DNA of 64,000 bases, from positions 29,044 through 93,043 of the forward strand of contig CAUBWJ010000007.1 in assembly GCA_958439725.1 (NCBI GenBank), in the 5' to 3' direction. The DNA comes from an uncultured Muribaculaceae bacterium. Lineage in GTDB: Bacteria > Bacteroidota > Bacteroidia > Bacteroidales > Muribaculaceae. The position numbers were made by a program, and so were the translations under genes. This document shows, piece after piece, positions 8,844 through 17,487 of the stretch (position 1 is its first letter; every line of letters starts with the position of its first letter). The notes under the pieces were generated by a model. That model saw nothing but the letters and a program-made list of their open reading frames with translations. It had not been told where the DNA came from and made no database searches.

Positions 8844-9200
8844 CAATGCTGTTTACTTAAGCCTAATAAACGGCCTTTCTAACTTAGAAGAAGCGCAGGA
8901 TGCGCGATTTGTTTACAACCGGATGCGTTAGCTTCCGGACAGGGAGTTCCCGGTAAATATGCGAGGCAAGCTTGGGAGAAAGCGCGCCTCGCAAGATGCG
9001 CAAGCTTGGGGAATCGGTTTTGGCCCATGCTGTCGCATGCTGCGGCATCGCGTCCTCCGGGGCTCGCCGCAGAGAGGGGGAACGTGGCTCCTCGTCCCGC
9101 AGCTGACGCAGCGGGTTGTAAAAAAATCGCCGCTCCGCGGCTCCCCTCGCGTTTACGATAGTGAAAAAGTCGTTTATAAGGCTTAAGTAAACAGCATTGG
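8843..9200. mobile_element. MITE-like element with 30-bp terminal inverted repeats
   Basis: Bases 8843-8872 (beginning CCAATGCTGTTTACTTAAGC) are the reverse complement of 9171-9200 with 29 of 30 positions matching; weaker symmetry continues a few bases further inwards. The 358-bp interior has no transposase or other convincing ORF. It contains a copy of the composite repeat: an inverted AAGCTTGGG-bounded module at about 8961-9010, and the direct module at 9023-9150. Flanks share a GCATCC-like sequence (8837-8843 and 9204-9209), which might be a target-site trace but is not clean. Called a non-autonomous mobile element by inference. Confidence 0.5.
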
Positions 9201-9270
9201 CGGGCATCCCTACAGGTTGATGGGTACTGAGTTCTGCAATACTTTCTCAGTCATAAATAAATACAAAAAA

Positions 9271-9307
9271 ACGGTGTGCCAAACGATTCTGGCACACCGC
9301 TTTTTGT
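9271..9307. terminator. Bidirectional intrinsic terminator
   Basis: Arms CGGTGTGCCA and TGGCACACCG enclose an 8-nt loop. There is a T-run on the plus side (CTTTTTG) and an A-run on the other side that reads as T-run on the minus strand. It most likely terminates the MFS gene ending at 9323. Confidence 0.85.
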
Positions 9308-9322
9308 TAGTATGGAGGTGGA

Positions 9323-11026
9323 TCAGTCTTCGGTGGTGAAGGCTTCGGATTCGAGGACTTCGGGCTCGGTGGCGGCTTTCACGTTGGGGAGTTCGAGGCC
9401 GATGTGTTTCTTGCGGTCGATTACTTTAAGAACGAGGCCGAGAACAAACGCTGCCACGCCGAGGCATGCGAGCATGACGAGAGGCATGGTGTAGTTGTAG
9501 CTTACGGCTGCTTCCTCGGGGGTGAGGGTGCCATTGGCTATTCCTTCAACAATCTGCGGATTGGTGGCGTCGAGCACTTTGCCGATAAGCATGGGGAAGA
9601 GCCACAGACCGATGTTCTGAATCCAGAATATCAGGGCGTAGGCCGAACCGATAATCTTCTGGTCGACCAGCTTGGGAACGCTGGGCCAGAGCGATGCCGG
9701 AACGAGCGAAAATGAGGCTCCGAGCACGAGGATGGTGAGGTAGGCCACGCACACACCGCCCACGGGCGAACCCTTGAACAAGGGAAGGATGAAAGCGAAG
9801 GTGAGGTGGCAGGCGATGAGAAGGAGCGCGCCAAGAACGAGCATCGAAGCAGCCTTTCCTTTATAATCCACGTATTTGCCGAGTATGGGAGTGATGCCCA
9901 CGGCAAGCAGCGGGAACACGGCGAATATGGCGGCGGCGCTCTGGCGCATGTAGCCCATCCAGCAGTAGGTTATCAGGGCAATGATGGCAATGGCGAGCAT
10001 TATGCCGCGCATGGTGCTCTTGGTGCCGAAGTTGCTTGCAAAAGAAGCGGCGGCTACAATGAGCATAATCACATATTGGGCAATGGTGACACCCGAAGAG
10101 GCCCAGAAGGAGTCGGCGGCAACATCAGTGAACGTAAGGTTGCACTGGAGCATGTTGACAGCATATTTCTGGAACGGGAAGATAGCTGAATAATACAGCA
10201 CGCACAGTAGGGCAACGAGCCAGAAGCCGCTGCTCGAAAGAATCTTTCCGAGGTCGCGGAGACGGAAAGGATCGTCTTTCTCCTCCTCGGCATGGGTCTG
10301 CTCGTCGAGCTTGCGGTCCATGAAGAAGTAAACCACAAACATAATCATGGCGATCATAAGGAGAACCACGCCGAAGGCTACCGAACGCGAAACGCTTACG
10401 TCGCCTCCGAGGGTGGCGAACATCGGCGAGAAAATCATACAGGTGGCAACACCCAGACGGGCAAGTGCCATCTCCGAACCCATGGCAAGCGCCATCTCAC
10501 GGCCCTTGAACCACTTGACAATGCCGCGGCTCACGGTGATGCCGGCCATTTCCACGCCGCAGCCGAATATCATGAAGCCTACGGCCGAGAATTTGGCCGA
10601 AGCCGGCATGCCTTCATAGAAGGGAGAGATGCCAAGCTCGTCGAAAACGGGGATGTAGTTCAGATGGTTGGTGAACCATACTTCGAGCGAGCTTCCGAGG
10701 AATGCGTCGGTGAGGGCATACCAGTTGATTGTGGCTCCCACGAGCATCACGGCTCCCGACAGGAGCGCGGTGAAGCGCACGCCCATTTTGTCGAGGATGA
10801 TGCCTGCGAAAATCAGGAAGAAGATAAATACGTTGAGGAATGTCTCGGAGCCTTGCATGGTGCCGAAAGCAGTTGAGTCCCATCCACGGGTAGACTGCAG
10901 GAGGTCCTTGATAGGCGAGAGAATATCCATGAAAATGTAGGAACAGAACATGGCAAACGCCAGGAGACCAAGAGCCGTCCAGCGTGCCCACGCCTTGTCG
11001 GAAAGGATTTGCAGTTCCTTTGTCAT
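9323..11026 (-). CDS. MFS transporter, 12-TM, substrate unknown
   Basis: A 567-residue major-facilitator protein with about twelve hydrophobic segments spread over the length and a charged central loop near residue 230 (about DEQTHAEEEKDD). The first loop contains GIILDKMGVR, the MFS motif-A equivalent, and the second half repeats the pattern (ILGKYVDYKGK). It is longer than the usual 400-450 residues because of an extended loop after TM3 and a polar tail of about 30 residues. No substrate signature was recognised. A possible -7 box (TAATTTTG, minus strand) is at 11064-11071, and it diverges from the secreted protein at 11170. Confidence 0.85.
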   Translation of the reverse strand: MTKELQILSDKAWARWTALGLLAFAMFCSYIFMDILSPIKDLLQSTRGWDSTAFGTMQGSETFLNVFIFFLIFAGIILDKMGVRFTALLSGAVMLVGATINWYALTDAFLGSSLEVWFTNHLNYIPVFDELGISPFYEGMPASAKFSAVGFMIFGCGVEMAGITVSRGIVKWFKGREMALAMGSEMALARLGVATCMIFSPMFATLGGDVSVSRSVAFGVVLLMIAMIMFVVYFFMDRKLDEQTHAEEEKDDPFRLRDLGKILSSSGFWLVALLCVLYYSAIFPFQKYAVNMLQCNLTFTDVAADSFWASSGVTIAQYVIMLIVAAASFASNFGTKSTMRGIMLAIAIIALITYCWMGYMRQSAAAIFAVFPLLAVGITPILGKYVDYKGKAASMLVLGALLLIACHLTFAFILPLFKGSPVGGVCVAYLTILVLGASFSLVPASLWPSVPKLVDQKIIGSAYALIFWIQNIGLWLFPMLIGKVLDATNPQIVEGIANGTLTPEEAAVSYNYTMPLVMLACLGVAAFVLGLVLKVIDRKKHIGLELPNVKAATEPEVLESEAFTTED

Positions 11027-11063
11027 AGCGAATAATGTTTTAATGATTGGTAAAATGAAAGCA

Positions 11064-11071
11064 CAAAATTA
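11064..11071 (-). promoter_or_regulatory. -7 element of the MFS gene
   Basis: CAAAATTA on the plus strand reads TAATTTTG on the minus strand, 38 bp upstream of the MFS ATG. A CAAA (TTTG on minus) lies 22 bp further upstream, slightly longer than the ideal 19. Confidence 0.45.
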
Positions 11072-11101
11072 ATGAAAACTTACGTTTTATTCACAAATAA
11101 A

Positions 11102-11132
11102 TTTGCAAACCTGCGGGGATGTCCTATATTTG
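11102..11132 (+). promoter_or_regulatory. Canonical Bacteroidota promoter (TTTG-N19-TATATTTG)
   Basis: TTTG at 11102-11105 and TATATTTG at 11125-11132 are separated by exactly 19 nt, the consensus for the phylum's housekeeping sigma factor. The ATG of the secreted protein follows 37 nt downstream. Confidence 0.75.
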
Positions 11133-11169
11133 CCAAAGGATGTGAAAAGTACGTTCCTTATTTAACGCC

Positions 11170-12774
11170 ATGAACCGTTTTTATAGCATATCGTCTCTGT
11201 GGATTGCCTTGATGTTGTTACCACTATGTGGAAAAGGAATGTCTACGGAGTTGTTGCCGAAAGCAGAGACTTCCGATTACTGTTTCCCTGACGAGGAGGT
11301 GGCCCGTACGGATATCGGCATCACGTATCTCGGAATCAGTTGCGGCCCCTCTTCCATCGAGGCCATGCAGAGTCTTGTGGCGGGTCGCCCGGCATATAAC
11401 GACCGCACGGATCTTGTGCTTGTGGCTAAAGCGGGAATGAATGTGAAGGTAACGCCCAAAGGGATAGGCTGGGGCACGCATTCGTTTTTCTTTGTTGACT
11501 TCAACGGTGACGGTGTTTTCACTCCTGCGTTCGGGCTCACTACTCATCCGGCCCCGGGAAGTGAACTGGTGAGTTTCGACCGTATGAACCGGGGCGAGGG
11601 TTATTTCGACAGTGCCGACCGTGAATTTCCCGACGGTGATACTGATCTTGCCGCAATTTCCCTTCCTTCGTTTGCTATCCCTGCCGATCTGGCTCCGGGC
11701 ACCTACAGGATGCGATACATAAACAATATGGTGAGTTCCAATCCCTGCGGCATCTCGGCATATAAGAAGATATCGGAGGTGGGCGGTTCGGTGATAGATG
11801 TGCTGCTGCGGGTGGTGACCGACTATGTCACGCCGTATACGGTGGAGATTGCCGCCAACAGCGATGAGGCGGGGGCCGTGAGCTTTCTGGAGCCGCAGCC
11901 AGGAGAAAACGGAGCCAGGACACTTGTCACGGACGAGAGCGAGGTGAAAGTGAAAGCAACCCCTAAGGGACAAGCCGCCTTTATCCGGTGGACCGATGCT
12001 TCAGGCAGTGAGCTTTCCGCGGAGCCTGTGTTGACCTACTCCGACCAATCAGATATTAAACTGATTGCATGGTTCGGGTATGCAGTGTGGTGTGCAGGTG
12101 AGGGCGGAACCGTGAAGGTAACTTCAGCTTCCGGCATGGATATCAATCGCGGGGATGTCGTGGTGGCCGGTGATGAAATTCGGGTGAAATTGGAACCCGA
12201 CGATGGTTATGAAGTAGAGTCATTCACGGTAAACGGCAAGGAAACAGACCTTACGGAGGAAGGTAAGGTGAATATAAATGTAAATTGTCCGCTGTCGCTT
12301 GAGGCCCGGTTTGCACGAAAGGCTCCGCGGTTGTCTATTGTGGCGGAGGGCCCGGGAAGCGTGGCCGTATTTACGGCAGTGTCGGCCGAAGGGCGTCCTT
12401 CGGGCCGACAGCTACGTCATGGCGATAATATAGGCGATTATCCTCAGATATGGCTGTTTATCTATCCCGATAAGAATGCCAGGCTCGACGGTCTGATTGT
12501 TGAGATTGGAGGGGAGAACATGGTTTATTCCCGCGAGAACCTTGAATATGACGCCGACGGTTCGTTTTACCGCCTGGCGGTAACGCCGAGAGAAAGCGTT
12601 AGTGTGCGCGCTAAGTTCTCTTCCGGGAGCGCCGCAATTCCCGAGACGGGAGAAGACTCTCCAGACGCTGTTTATTACGATCTCCACGGCCGCCGCGTCT
12701 CAGCCACCGCCCTCACTCCCGGCATCTATATCGAACTCCGCTCCGGAAAGGCCAGGAAAATCCTGGTCAGGTGA
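11170..12774 (+). CDS. Secreted GEVED/B-repeat-like protein with C-terminal sorting-type tail
   Basis: A 534-residue exported protein of unknown function. It has a signal peptide (about 1-23, ending LCGKGMS). A GEVED-like module around 95-215 is recognisable by SFFFVDFNGDGVFTP. Repeated beta-rich segments follow at about 225-390, with the phrase pattern of divergent InlB B-repeats (for example KPDDGYEVESFTVNGKE-like and EARFARKAP). The last 35 residues (YYDLHGRRV, then PGIYIE and KARKILVR) match the Bacteroidales C-terminal tail resembling type IX secretion sorting signals. It is probably a cell-surface or secreted adhesin-like protein (inference). It is monocistronic with a strong promoter at 11102-11132. 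Confidence 0.75.
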   Translation: MNRFYSISSLWIALMLLPLCGKGMSTELLPKAETSDYCFPDEEVARTDIGITYLGISCGPSSIEAMQSLVAGRPAYNDRTDLVLVAKAGMNVKVTPKGIGWGTHSFFFVDFNGDGVFTPAFGLTTHPAPGSELVSFDRMNRGEGYFDSADREFPDGDTDLAAISLPSFAIPADLAPGTYRMRYINNMVSSNPCGISAYKKISEVGGSVIDVLLRVVTDYVTPYTVEIAANSDEAGAVSFLEPQPGENGARTLVTDESEVKVKATPKGQAAFIRWTDASGSELSAEPVLTYSDQSDIKLIAWFGYAVWCAGEGGTVKVTSASGMDINRGDVVVAGDEIRVKLEPDDGYEVESFTVNGKETDLTEEGKVNINVNCPLSLEARFARKAPRLSIVAEGPGSVAVFTAVSAEGRPSGRQLRHGDNIGDYPQIWLFIYPDKNARLDGLIVEIGGENMVYSRENLEYDADGSFYRLAVTPRESVSVRAKFSSGSAAIPETGEDSPDAVYYDLHGRRVSATALTPGIYIELRSGKARKILVR

Positions 12775-12794
12775 TAGGGTAGAAGCCGATTGAA

Positions 12795-13670
12795 TCAGAG
12801 GCGTTCGAGGACGGTGACCACGAGGTCGCGGACGGCGGTCTTGTAGTTGGGGCATGCGTCGTGGTTCATGCGGTTGGCTATGATGGAGCAGACGGTCATG
12901 GCCTTGTGGCCCAGCAGCAGGCTCATGCCCTGGAGGGGCGCGCTTTCCATCTCATAGTTGGTGACGCGGCACGAACCGTAGCGGAATTCCTCGATGCGTC
13001 GGTTCAGGTCGGGATTGGCGAGCGGAAGCCTCACCTGGCGTCCTTGCGGGCCATAGAAACCTACGGCCGAAATGGTATTGCCGCGCAACATGTCGTCGCG
13101 CCCTATACGTTCAACAAGCTCGGAGTTGGCAGGCACAACGTATGGCTTGGCCCAAAGCGGATTCCAGCCCACGGCATGGCAGAAGGCGTGCTCGTACTCG
13201 AGGTCGGACACTTCATTGCGCCCTGCATAGTAGTTGAGCACACCGTCGAATCCTATGGATCTCTCGGCTATCACGGGAGTGCCGAGGCGAATCTCGGGCT
13301 GGAGGGCGCCTGATGTGCCTATTCTCACCATGCTGAGTGTGCGGTGCTCAGGCTTTATCTCGCGGGTCGAGAAATCCACGTTGGCAAGGGCGTCGAGTTC
13401 GGTTATCACAATGTCGATGTTGTCGGGGCCTATACCGTGGCTCAGACACATTATGGGCTTGCCTTTATAAGTGCCGCCTATGGTATGGAATTCGCGCGAG
13501 CTGACTTCGAATGTGCGCGTGTCGAAATATTCGGCCACCATATTCACTCTCGCGGGGTCGCCAACGAGAATTATGCGGTCGGTAAGCTGGTCGGGGTGCA
13601 GATGAAGGTGAAAAACTGTCCCGTCGGGGTTGATTATGAGTTCAGAGGGTTCTATGATTCGTTTCGTCAT
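12795..13670 (-). CDS. Nucleoside phosphorylase (uridine phosphorylase-like)
   Basis: A 291-residue member of the PNP/UDP phosphorylase family, which cleaves nucleosides with phosphate to base and pentose-1-phosphate. The phosphate-binding VGDPARV lies near 36-42, the CLSHGIGPDNIDIV loop near 75-88, and the substrate-binding block NYEMESAPLQGMSLL near 238-252, with the ME pair that contacts ribose. Bacteroidales often carry this somewhat divergent form, and specificity for uridine versus purines is not certain. It lies 65 bp downstream of dprA on the same strand and may be read from that operon. Confidence 0.88.
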   Translation of the reverse strand: MTKRIIEPSELIINPDGTVFHLHLHPDQLTDRIILVGDPARVNMVAEYFDTRTFEVSSREFHTIGGTYKGKPIMCLSHGIGPDNIDIVITELDALANVDFSTREIKPEHRTLSMVRIGTSGALQPEIRLGTPVIAERSIGFDGVLNYYAGRNEVSDLEYEHAFCHAVGWNPLWAKPYVVPANSELVERIGRDDMLRGNTISAVGFYGPQGRQVRLPLANPDLNRRIEEFRYGSCRVTNYEMESAPLQGMSLLLGHKAMTVCSIIANRMNHDACPNYKTAVRDLVVTVLERL

Positions 13671-13735
13671 GATATTCGGGTTTGAAAGAGATTAATTATA
13701 CAACTCTAACAAAATAGAGCGCGCCATTGTTGGCT

Positions 13736-14851
13736 TCAGGCAAGGTGATAGATTCCACCCGGGAAGGGGAGCACAAGACCTTTGAATTCCATGTCGATGA
13801 GGAGCGACATCAGTCGGCCTACGTTTATGTCGAGCGCTACCGACATCACGTTCAGACGCCCTTCGCCATGCTCTGTCAGATAGTCGACCACCCGTTTTTC
13901 CTCGGGAGTGAGCTCGGCGAAAAGAGTGGTCTGCACAGCTTCCGTCTCCGGTTTCTCCGGCCACGCCATCTGCCTGATTACATCCTCGGCGTTCTCGACG
14001 AGGGCGGCAATATTGGCGGCTATGAGGCCGTTGCATCCGCGGCTGTAGCGGTCGGAGATGCGTCCCGGAAGGGCGAAAACATCGCGCATGTAGCCCTGGG
14101 CGAGTTTGGCGGTGACAATCGCGCCCCCTTTGATATCGGATTCGGCCACGGTGACGCAGTCGGCCATTCCCGCCACAATGCGGTTCCTGGCCAGGAAGAA
14201 TCCGCGGTGAATTGCAGCCGCGGTGGTATACTCGGTGACGAGCGCGCCCCCGCTGCGCACAATGGCGGCTGCGTCGCTGCGGTGCTGGGCCGGATAGAGC
14301 GTGTTGAGTCCGTGGGCGAGTACGGCAATGGTCGGAAGTCCGGCCTTGAGGGCGGCGCGGTGGGCGGCTATGTCGATGCCGAATGCCAGGCCGCTTATCA
14401 CGGTTACGGGTTGCGACACTTTCCGGGCGAGTTCCTCGATAAGCCGCTCCACGAAATTGATGCCGTAGGGGGTGGCATGGCGCGTACCCACCACCGATAT
14501 GGCCAGGGGCGGGTTGAGGTCGGCGCCACCGAGGCAGAAGAGCATAAGTGGAGCGTCGTCGCAGTTGAGCAGACGGGCCGGATAGTCCGCGTCGGTGTGA
14601 TAGATGGCCCTGATGTTGTTTGAAAGCACGAAAGCGGCCTCGGTGCGGGCGGACGCGAGCACCGACGAACGGTAGGCGTCATCGAACATGCGGTTGCGCA
14701 TTCCCAGTACCGCCGACAGCTGTGAGGACGAAAGCCTGAAAAACTCTTCCTCGGAGCCTGTGCGGGCAATTATCTCGTCGCTCATAAGGCGTGTCATGCC
14801 TTTGAGCGACGAGAATGCCATGCGGTATATCAGCCGGTTTTCGTTTTCCAT
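13736..14851 (-). CDS. dprA: DNA-processing protein DprA
   Basis: A 371-residue DprA/Smf protein, which loads RecA onto incoming single-stranded DNA during natural transformation. The N-terminal SAM/HhH-like region spans 1-80. The Rossmann-like core contains SVVGTRHATPYG (about 128), SGLAFGIDIAAHRAAL (about 160-175), VLAHGLNTLYPAQHR (about 180) and FFLARNRIVAGMA with VTVAESDIKGGA (about 220-245). A C-terminal winged-helix (DprA_WH) spans about 300-371. It is the fourth gene of a serC-serA-thioesterase-dprA array, with 13 bp between it and the thioesterase. Confidence 0.94.
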   Translation of the reverse strand: MENENRLIYRMAFSSLKGMTRLMSDEIIARTGSEEEFFRLSSSQLSAVLGMRNRMFDDAYRSSVLASARTEAAFVLSNNIRAIYHTDADYPARLLNCDDAPLMLFCLGGADLNPPLAISVVGTRHATPYGINFVERLIEELARKVSQPVTVISGLAFGIDIAAHRAALKAGLPTIAVLAHGLNTLYPAQHRSDAAAIVRSGGALVTEYTTAAAIHRGFFLARNRIVAGMADCVTVAESDIKGGAIVTAKLAQGYMRDVFALPGRISDRYSRGCNGLIAANIAALVENAEDVIRQMAWPEKPETEAVQTTLFAELTPEEKRVVDYLTEHGEGRLNVMSVALDINVGRLMSLLIDMEFKGLVLPFPGGIYHLA

Positions 14852-14864
14852 CGGCGCGGGAGTG

Positions 14865-15284
14865 TCAGAGATATTCGGCGAATGCCTCGGCCAGAACGTC
14901 GCCGCGCGAGAGGCGCCCTGATTCCAGGCATACCACGGTGACGAGCGACTTTACCACCGGCGCGCCGTTGTCGGCCCGGAAGATGTCCTGCCTGAACACG
15001 AAGCGCGGCCCCTCGCGGTGAAGGCTCAGCTTCGACACCATCTCGTCGCCGAGACGCAGCGGCGTGAGGTACTCGATCTCCACTTTTCTCAGCACCGGGT
15101 CTATGCCTTCACGCTGCATGCGGCGGAAAGATGTTCCGGCCATGCGGCAGAACTCGTGGCGCGTGTGCTCGAGATAATGGAGGTAGATGGCGTTGTTCAC
15201 TATTCCCTGCGAGTCTACCTCGTAGTCGCGCACCCGTATGGGGAGCTCGAAGCTGTAGGGACGGTCTGAATAATCGGTGCTCAT
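14865..15284 (-). CDS. Acyl-CoA thioesterase, hot-dog fold (YbgC/4HBT)
   Basis: A 139-residue hot-dog-fold thioesterase that hydrolyses acyl-CoA or acyl-ACP. The motif RVRDYEVDSQGIVNNAIY near residues 16-33 carries the catalytic Asp of the YbgC class (DxxGxVxN pattern). I choose the ATG at 15284, which overlaps the serA stop by four bases (ATGA). A longer reading to 15335 would intrude into serA and is not supported. The length then equals the family norm of about 135. Confidence 0.87.
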   Translation of the reverse strand: MSTDYSDRPYSFELPIRVRDYEVDSQGIVNNAIYLHYLEHTRHEFCRMAGTSFRRMQREGIDPVLRKVEIEYLTPLRLGDEMVSKLSLHREGPRFVFRQDIFRADNGAPVVKSLVTVVCLESGRLSRGDVLAEAFAEYL

Positions 15285-16204
15285 GCTTTGTTGAGACGGA
15301 AACGGTCGTCGCCGTCGCGCAGGAATGCCACACACTGGCAGGCTGCGGCTATGCCGGCGTTGATGTTGGCTTCAGCGGTCTGGGCGCCCATTTTCTTCGG
15401 TGTGAAGAACACGCGGCCGGGGAATTCGGCCTCAAGCTCGGCGGCGCAGTCGGGCTTAACGTCGGCCACATATTTCAGGTCGGGACGCGCGGCGAGCACT
15501 TCCTTGAGGCCGGCTTCGTCAATCACTTCCTTGCGGGCAGTGTTGACAAGCACGCCTCCCTTCGGCATAAGCCCGATGAGATCGGCTCCTATCGAGCCGC
15601 GTGTCTCGGGAGTGGAGGGGATATGGATGGATACGAGATCACAGTTCCTGTAAAGGTCGGCGACGGAGTGCACGGGGGTTACACCGGCCTGTACCATTAC
15701 CTCGTCGGGGCAATAGGGGTCGAATGCCATCACGTCCATTCCGAATCCGGCGGCTATGCGGGCCACGTTGCGGCCCACCTGGCCGAATGCCTGCAGACCG
15801 AGTTTCTTCCCTTTCAGCTCAGAGCCGGAAGTGCCCGCATACATGTTGCGCACCGCCATCACGGCCATGCCGAACACCAGTTCGGCAACGGCGTTGGAGT
15901 TCTGGCCGGGAGTGTTTTCCGCGCACACACCGTGGGCGGTAGCTGCGGCGAGGTCAATGTTGTCGTAACCGGCACCGGCGCGTACCACCACTTTGAGCTC
16001 AGGGGCGGCGTCGAACACTTCAGCATCCACAATGTCGGAACGTACTATGAGCGCCGAGGCGTCGGCCACAGCCTGGAGGAGCTGCGATTTCTCGGTATAT
16101 TTTTCGAGGAGGCCGAGGGTGAAACCGGCTTCTTCGACCGTCTTTCTTATTCCTTCCACGGCTACGGCCGCGAAGGGCTTCTGGGTAGCTACAAGTATCT
16201 TCAT
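15281..16204 (-). CDS. serA: D-3-phosphoglycerate dehydrogenase, short (ACT-less) type
   Basis: A 307-residue NAD-dependent dehydrogenase for the first step of serine synthesis (3-phosphoglycerate to 3-phosphohydroxypyruvate). The substrate arginine is in VVRAGAGYDNID (about 75) and the dinucleotide-binding loop is LGLQAFGQVGRNVA (about 142). LVNTARKEVIDE (about 230) precedes the active-site segment. There the usual TPH is TPKKMGAQT, so the catalytic His is replaced by Lys, as described for the Entamoeba/Bacteroides-type short enzyme. No C-terminal ACT domain, so no classical serine feedback. It lies 12 bp after serC and overlaps the thioesterase start. Confidence 0.93.
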   Translation of the reverse strand: MKILVATQKPFAAVAVEGIRKTVEEAGFTLGLLEKYTEKSQLLQAVADASALIVRSDIVDAEVFDAAPELKVVVRAGAGYDNIDLAAATAHGVCAENTPGQNSNAVAELVFGMAVMAVRNMYAGTSGSELKGKKLGLQAFGQVGRNVARIAAGFGMDVMAFDPYCPDEVMVQAGVTPVHSVADLYRNCDLVSIHIPSTPETRGSIGADLIGLMPKGGVLVNTARKEVIDEAGLKEVLAARPDLKYVADVKPDCAAELEAEFPGRVFFTPKKMGAQTAEANINAGIAAACQCVAFLRDGDDRFRLNKA

Positions 16205-16216
16205 GACCGATGGCTT

Positions 16217-17287
16217 TTAATGTTTCGATTCGAATTCTTTCATGGCGGCTACAAGCACGTCGACGCTCTCCATGGGAAGGGCGTTGTAGAGCGATGCGCG
16301 GAATCCGCCTACGGAGCGATGGCCTTTTATGCCTACTATGCCCTTGGTACCGCAGAATTCCACAAACGGTTTCTCAAGTTCCTTGTAATCGGGCGTCATG
16401 ACGAAGCATACGTTCATAATCGAACGGTCGGCAGGGTCGGTGACCGTTCCGGTGAACATGCGGCTTGCGTCGATGGCCTCGTAGAGCTTTGCGGCTTTGG
16501 CGAGGTCGGTTTTCTCGATGGCTTCCACGCCGCCGAGCTGCTTGTAGTAGCGGAGGGTCTGGAGGGCCGAGAAAATGGGGAGCACGGGAGGCGTGTTGAA
16601 CATCGAGTCCTTCTTGATGTGGGTGCGGTAGTCGAGCATGGTGGGGATGGGACGGTCAACGTGGCCAAGGGCGTCCTCGCGCACAATCACTATCGTTACG
16701 CCTGCAGGGGCGAGGTTTTTCTGTGCTCCGGCATAAATCACGTCGTATTTGCTTACGTCGACGGGGCGCGAGAAGATGTCACTTGACATGTCGGCCACCA
16801 GTCTCACGGGAACGTCGGGGTCATAGCGCATCTCGGTGCCGTAGATGGTGTTGTTGGATGTGAAGTGGAAATAATCTGCGTCGGTGGGTACGGTATAACC
16901 CTTGGGAATGTATGTGTAGTTGGCTTCCTTGGAAGATGCAACCACATCCACTTCGCCGAAAAGGCGTGCTTCCTTGATGGCATTCGAGGCCCATGTGCCG
17001 GTGTCGAGATAGGCGGCTTTTTTGGCAAGGAGGTTGAACGGCACCTGGGCGAACTGCATGCTTGCGCCTCCTCCGAGGAACAATACCGAGTAGCCGTCGG
17101 GCACCTGAAGCAGTTCTTTAACGAGCGCGCGGGCTTCTTCCATAACTGCCACGAATTCGGGGCTGCGGTGCGATACTTCAAGAACCGAAAGTCCGGTTCC
17201 GGCAAAATTTATGATTGCTTCGGCCGTGTTCTTGATGGTGTACTGGCTCAGAATCGAGGGGCCTGCGTAGAAATTATGCTTCTTCAT
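16217..17287 (-). CDS. serC: Phosphoserine aminotransferase
   Basis: A 356-residue class-V PLP aminotransferase that converts 3-phosphohydroxypyruvate plus glutamate to phosphoserine. The N-terminal FYAGPSIL is diagnostic. FLGGGASMQFAQ (about 70-81) binds the cofactor phosphate. DMSSDIFSRPVDVSKY (about 170) and YAGAQKNLAPAGVT (about 190-205) contain the PLP-linked lysine. GFRASLYNALP near the end binds substrate. It is the first gene of the serine operon, preceded by a -7 box at 17337-17344. Confidence 0.96.
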   Translation of the reverse strand: MKKHNFYAGPSILSQYTIKNTAEAIINFAGTGLSVLEVSHRSPEFVAVMEEARALVKELLQVPDGYSVLFLGGGASMQFAQVPFNLLAKKAAYLDTGTWASNAIKEARLFGEVDVVASSKEANYTYIPKGYTVPTDADYFHFTSNNTIYGTEMRYDPDVPVRLVADMSSDIFSRPVDVSKYDVIYAGAQKNLAPAGVTIVIVREDALGHVDRPIPTMLDYRTHIKKDSMFNTPPVLPIFSALQTLRYYKQLGGVEAIEKTDLAKAAKLYEAIDASRMFTGTVTDPADRSIMNVCFVMTPDYKELEKPFVEFCGTKGIVGIKGHRSVGGFRASLYNALPMESVDVLVAAMKEFESKH

Positions 17288-17336
17288 ATCCTTTTATTGT
17301 TTTTAGGGTTAGTGAATCATGGTAAGAGTATATCTG

Positions 17337-17344
17337 CAAAGATA
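17337..17344 (-). promoter_or_regulatory. -7 element of serC operon
   Basis: CAAAGATA on the plus strand reads TATCTTTG on the minus strand, 49 bp upstream of the serC ATG, matching TAnnTTTG. Confidence 0.55.
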
Positions 17345-17487
17345 TGAAATAGAATATGAATAGAAAACAAAAAAAGTTAAAAACCACGGGGCCGATTAAA
17401 CGCCGGCGGAATTTCGCCGTCAGAGAAACGTAACAGGTTACAAACAACGAGAATTCAAAAACCAATTCAAAAACATCAATTACAGAA

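Noticed and set aside
8884..9207. 107-codon minus-strand frame in the repeat region
   Set aside because: It overlaps the inverted-repeat element and repeat blocks, has no recognisable family, and its composition follows the repeats.
13727..14623. 298-codon plus-strand open frame
   Set aside because: It is antisense to dprA, which has all conserved motifs.
15131..16786. 551-codon plus-strand open frame
   Set aside because: It is fully antisense to serA and serC, whose motifs and operon overlaps are convincing. The translation shows no family features and is a codon-bias shadow.
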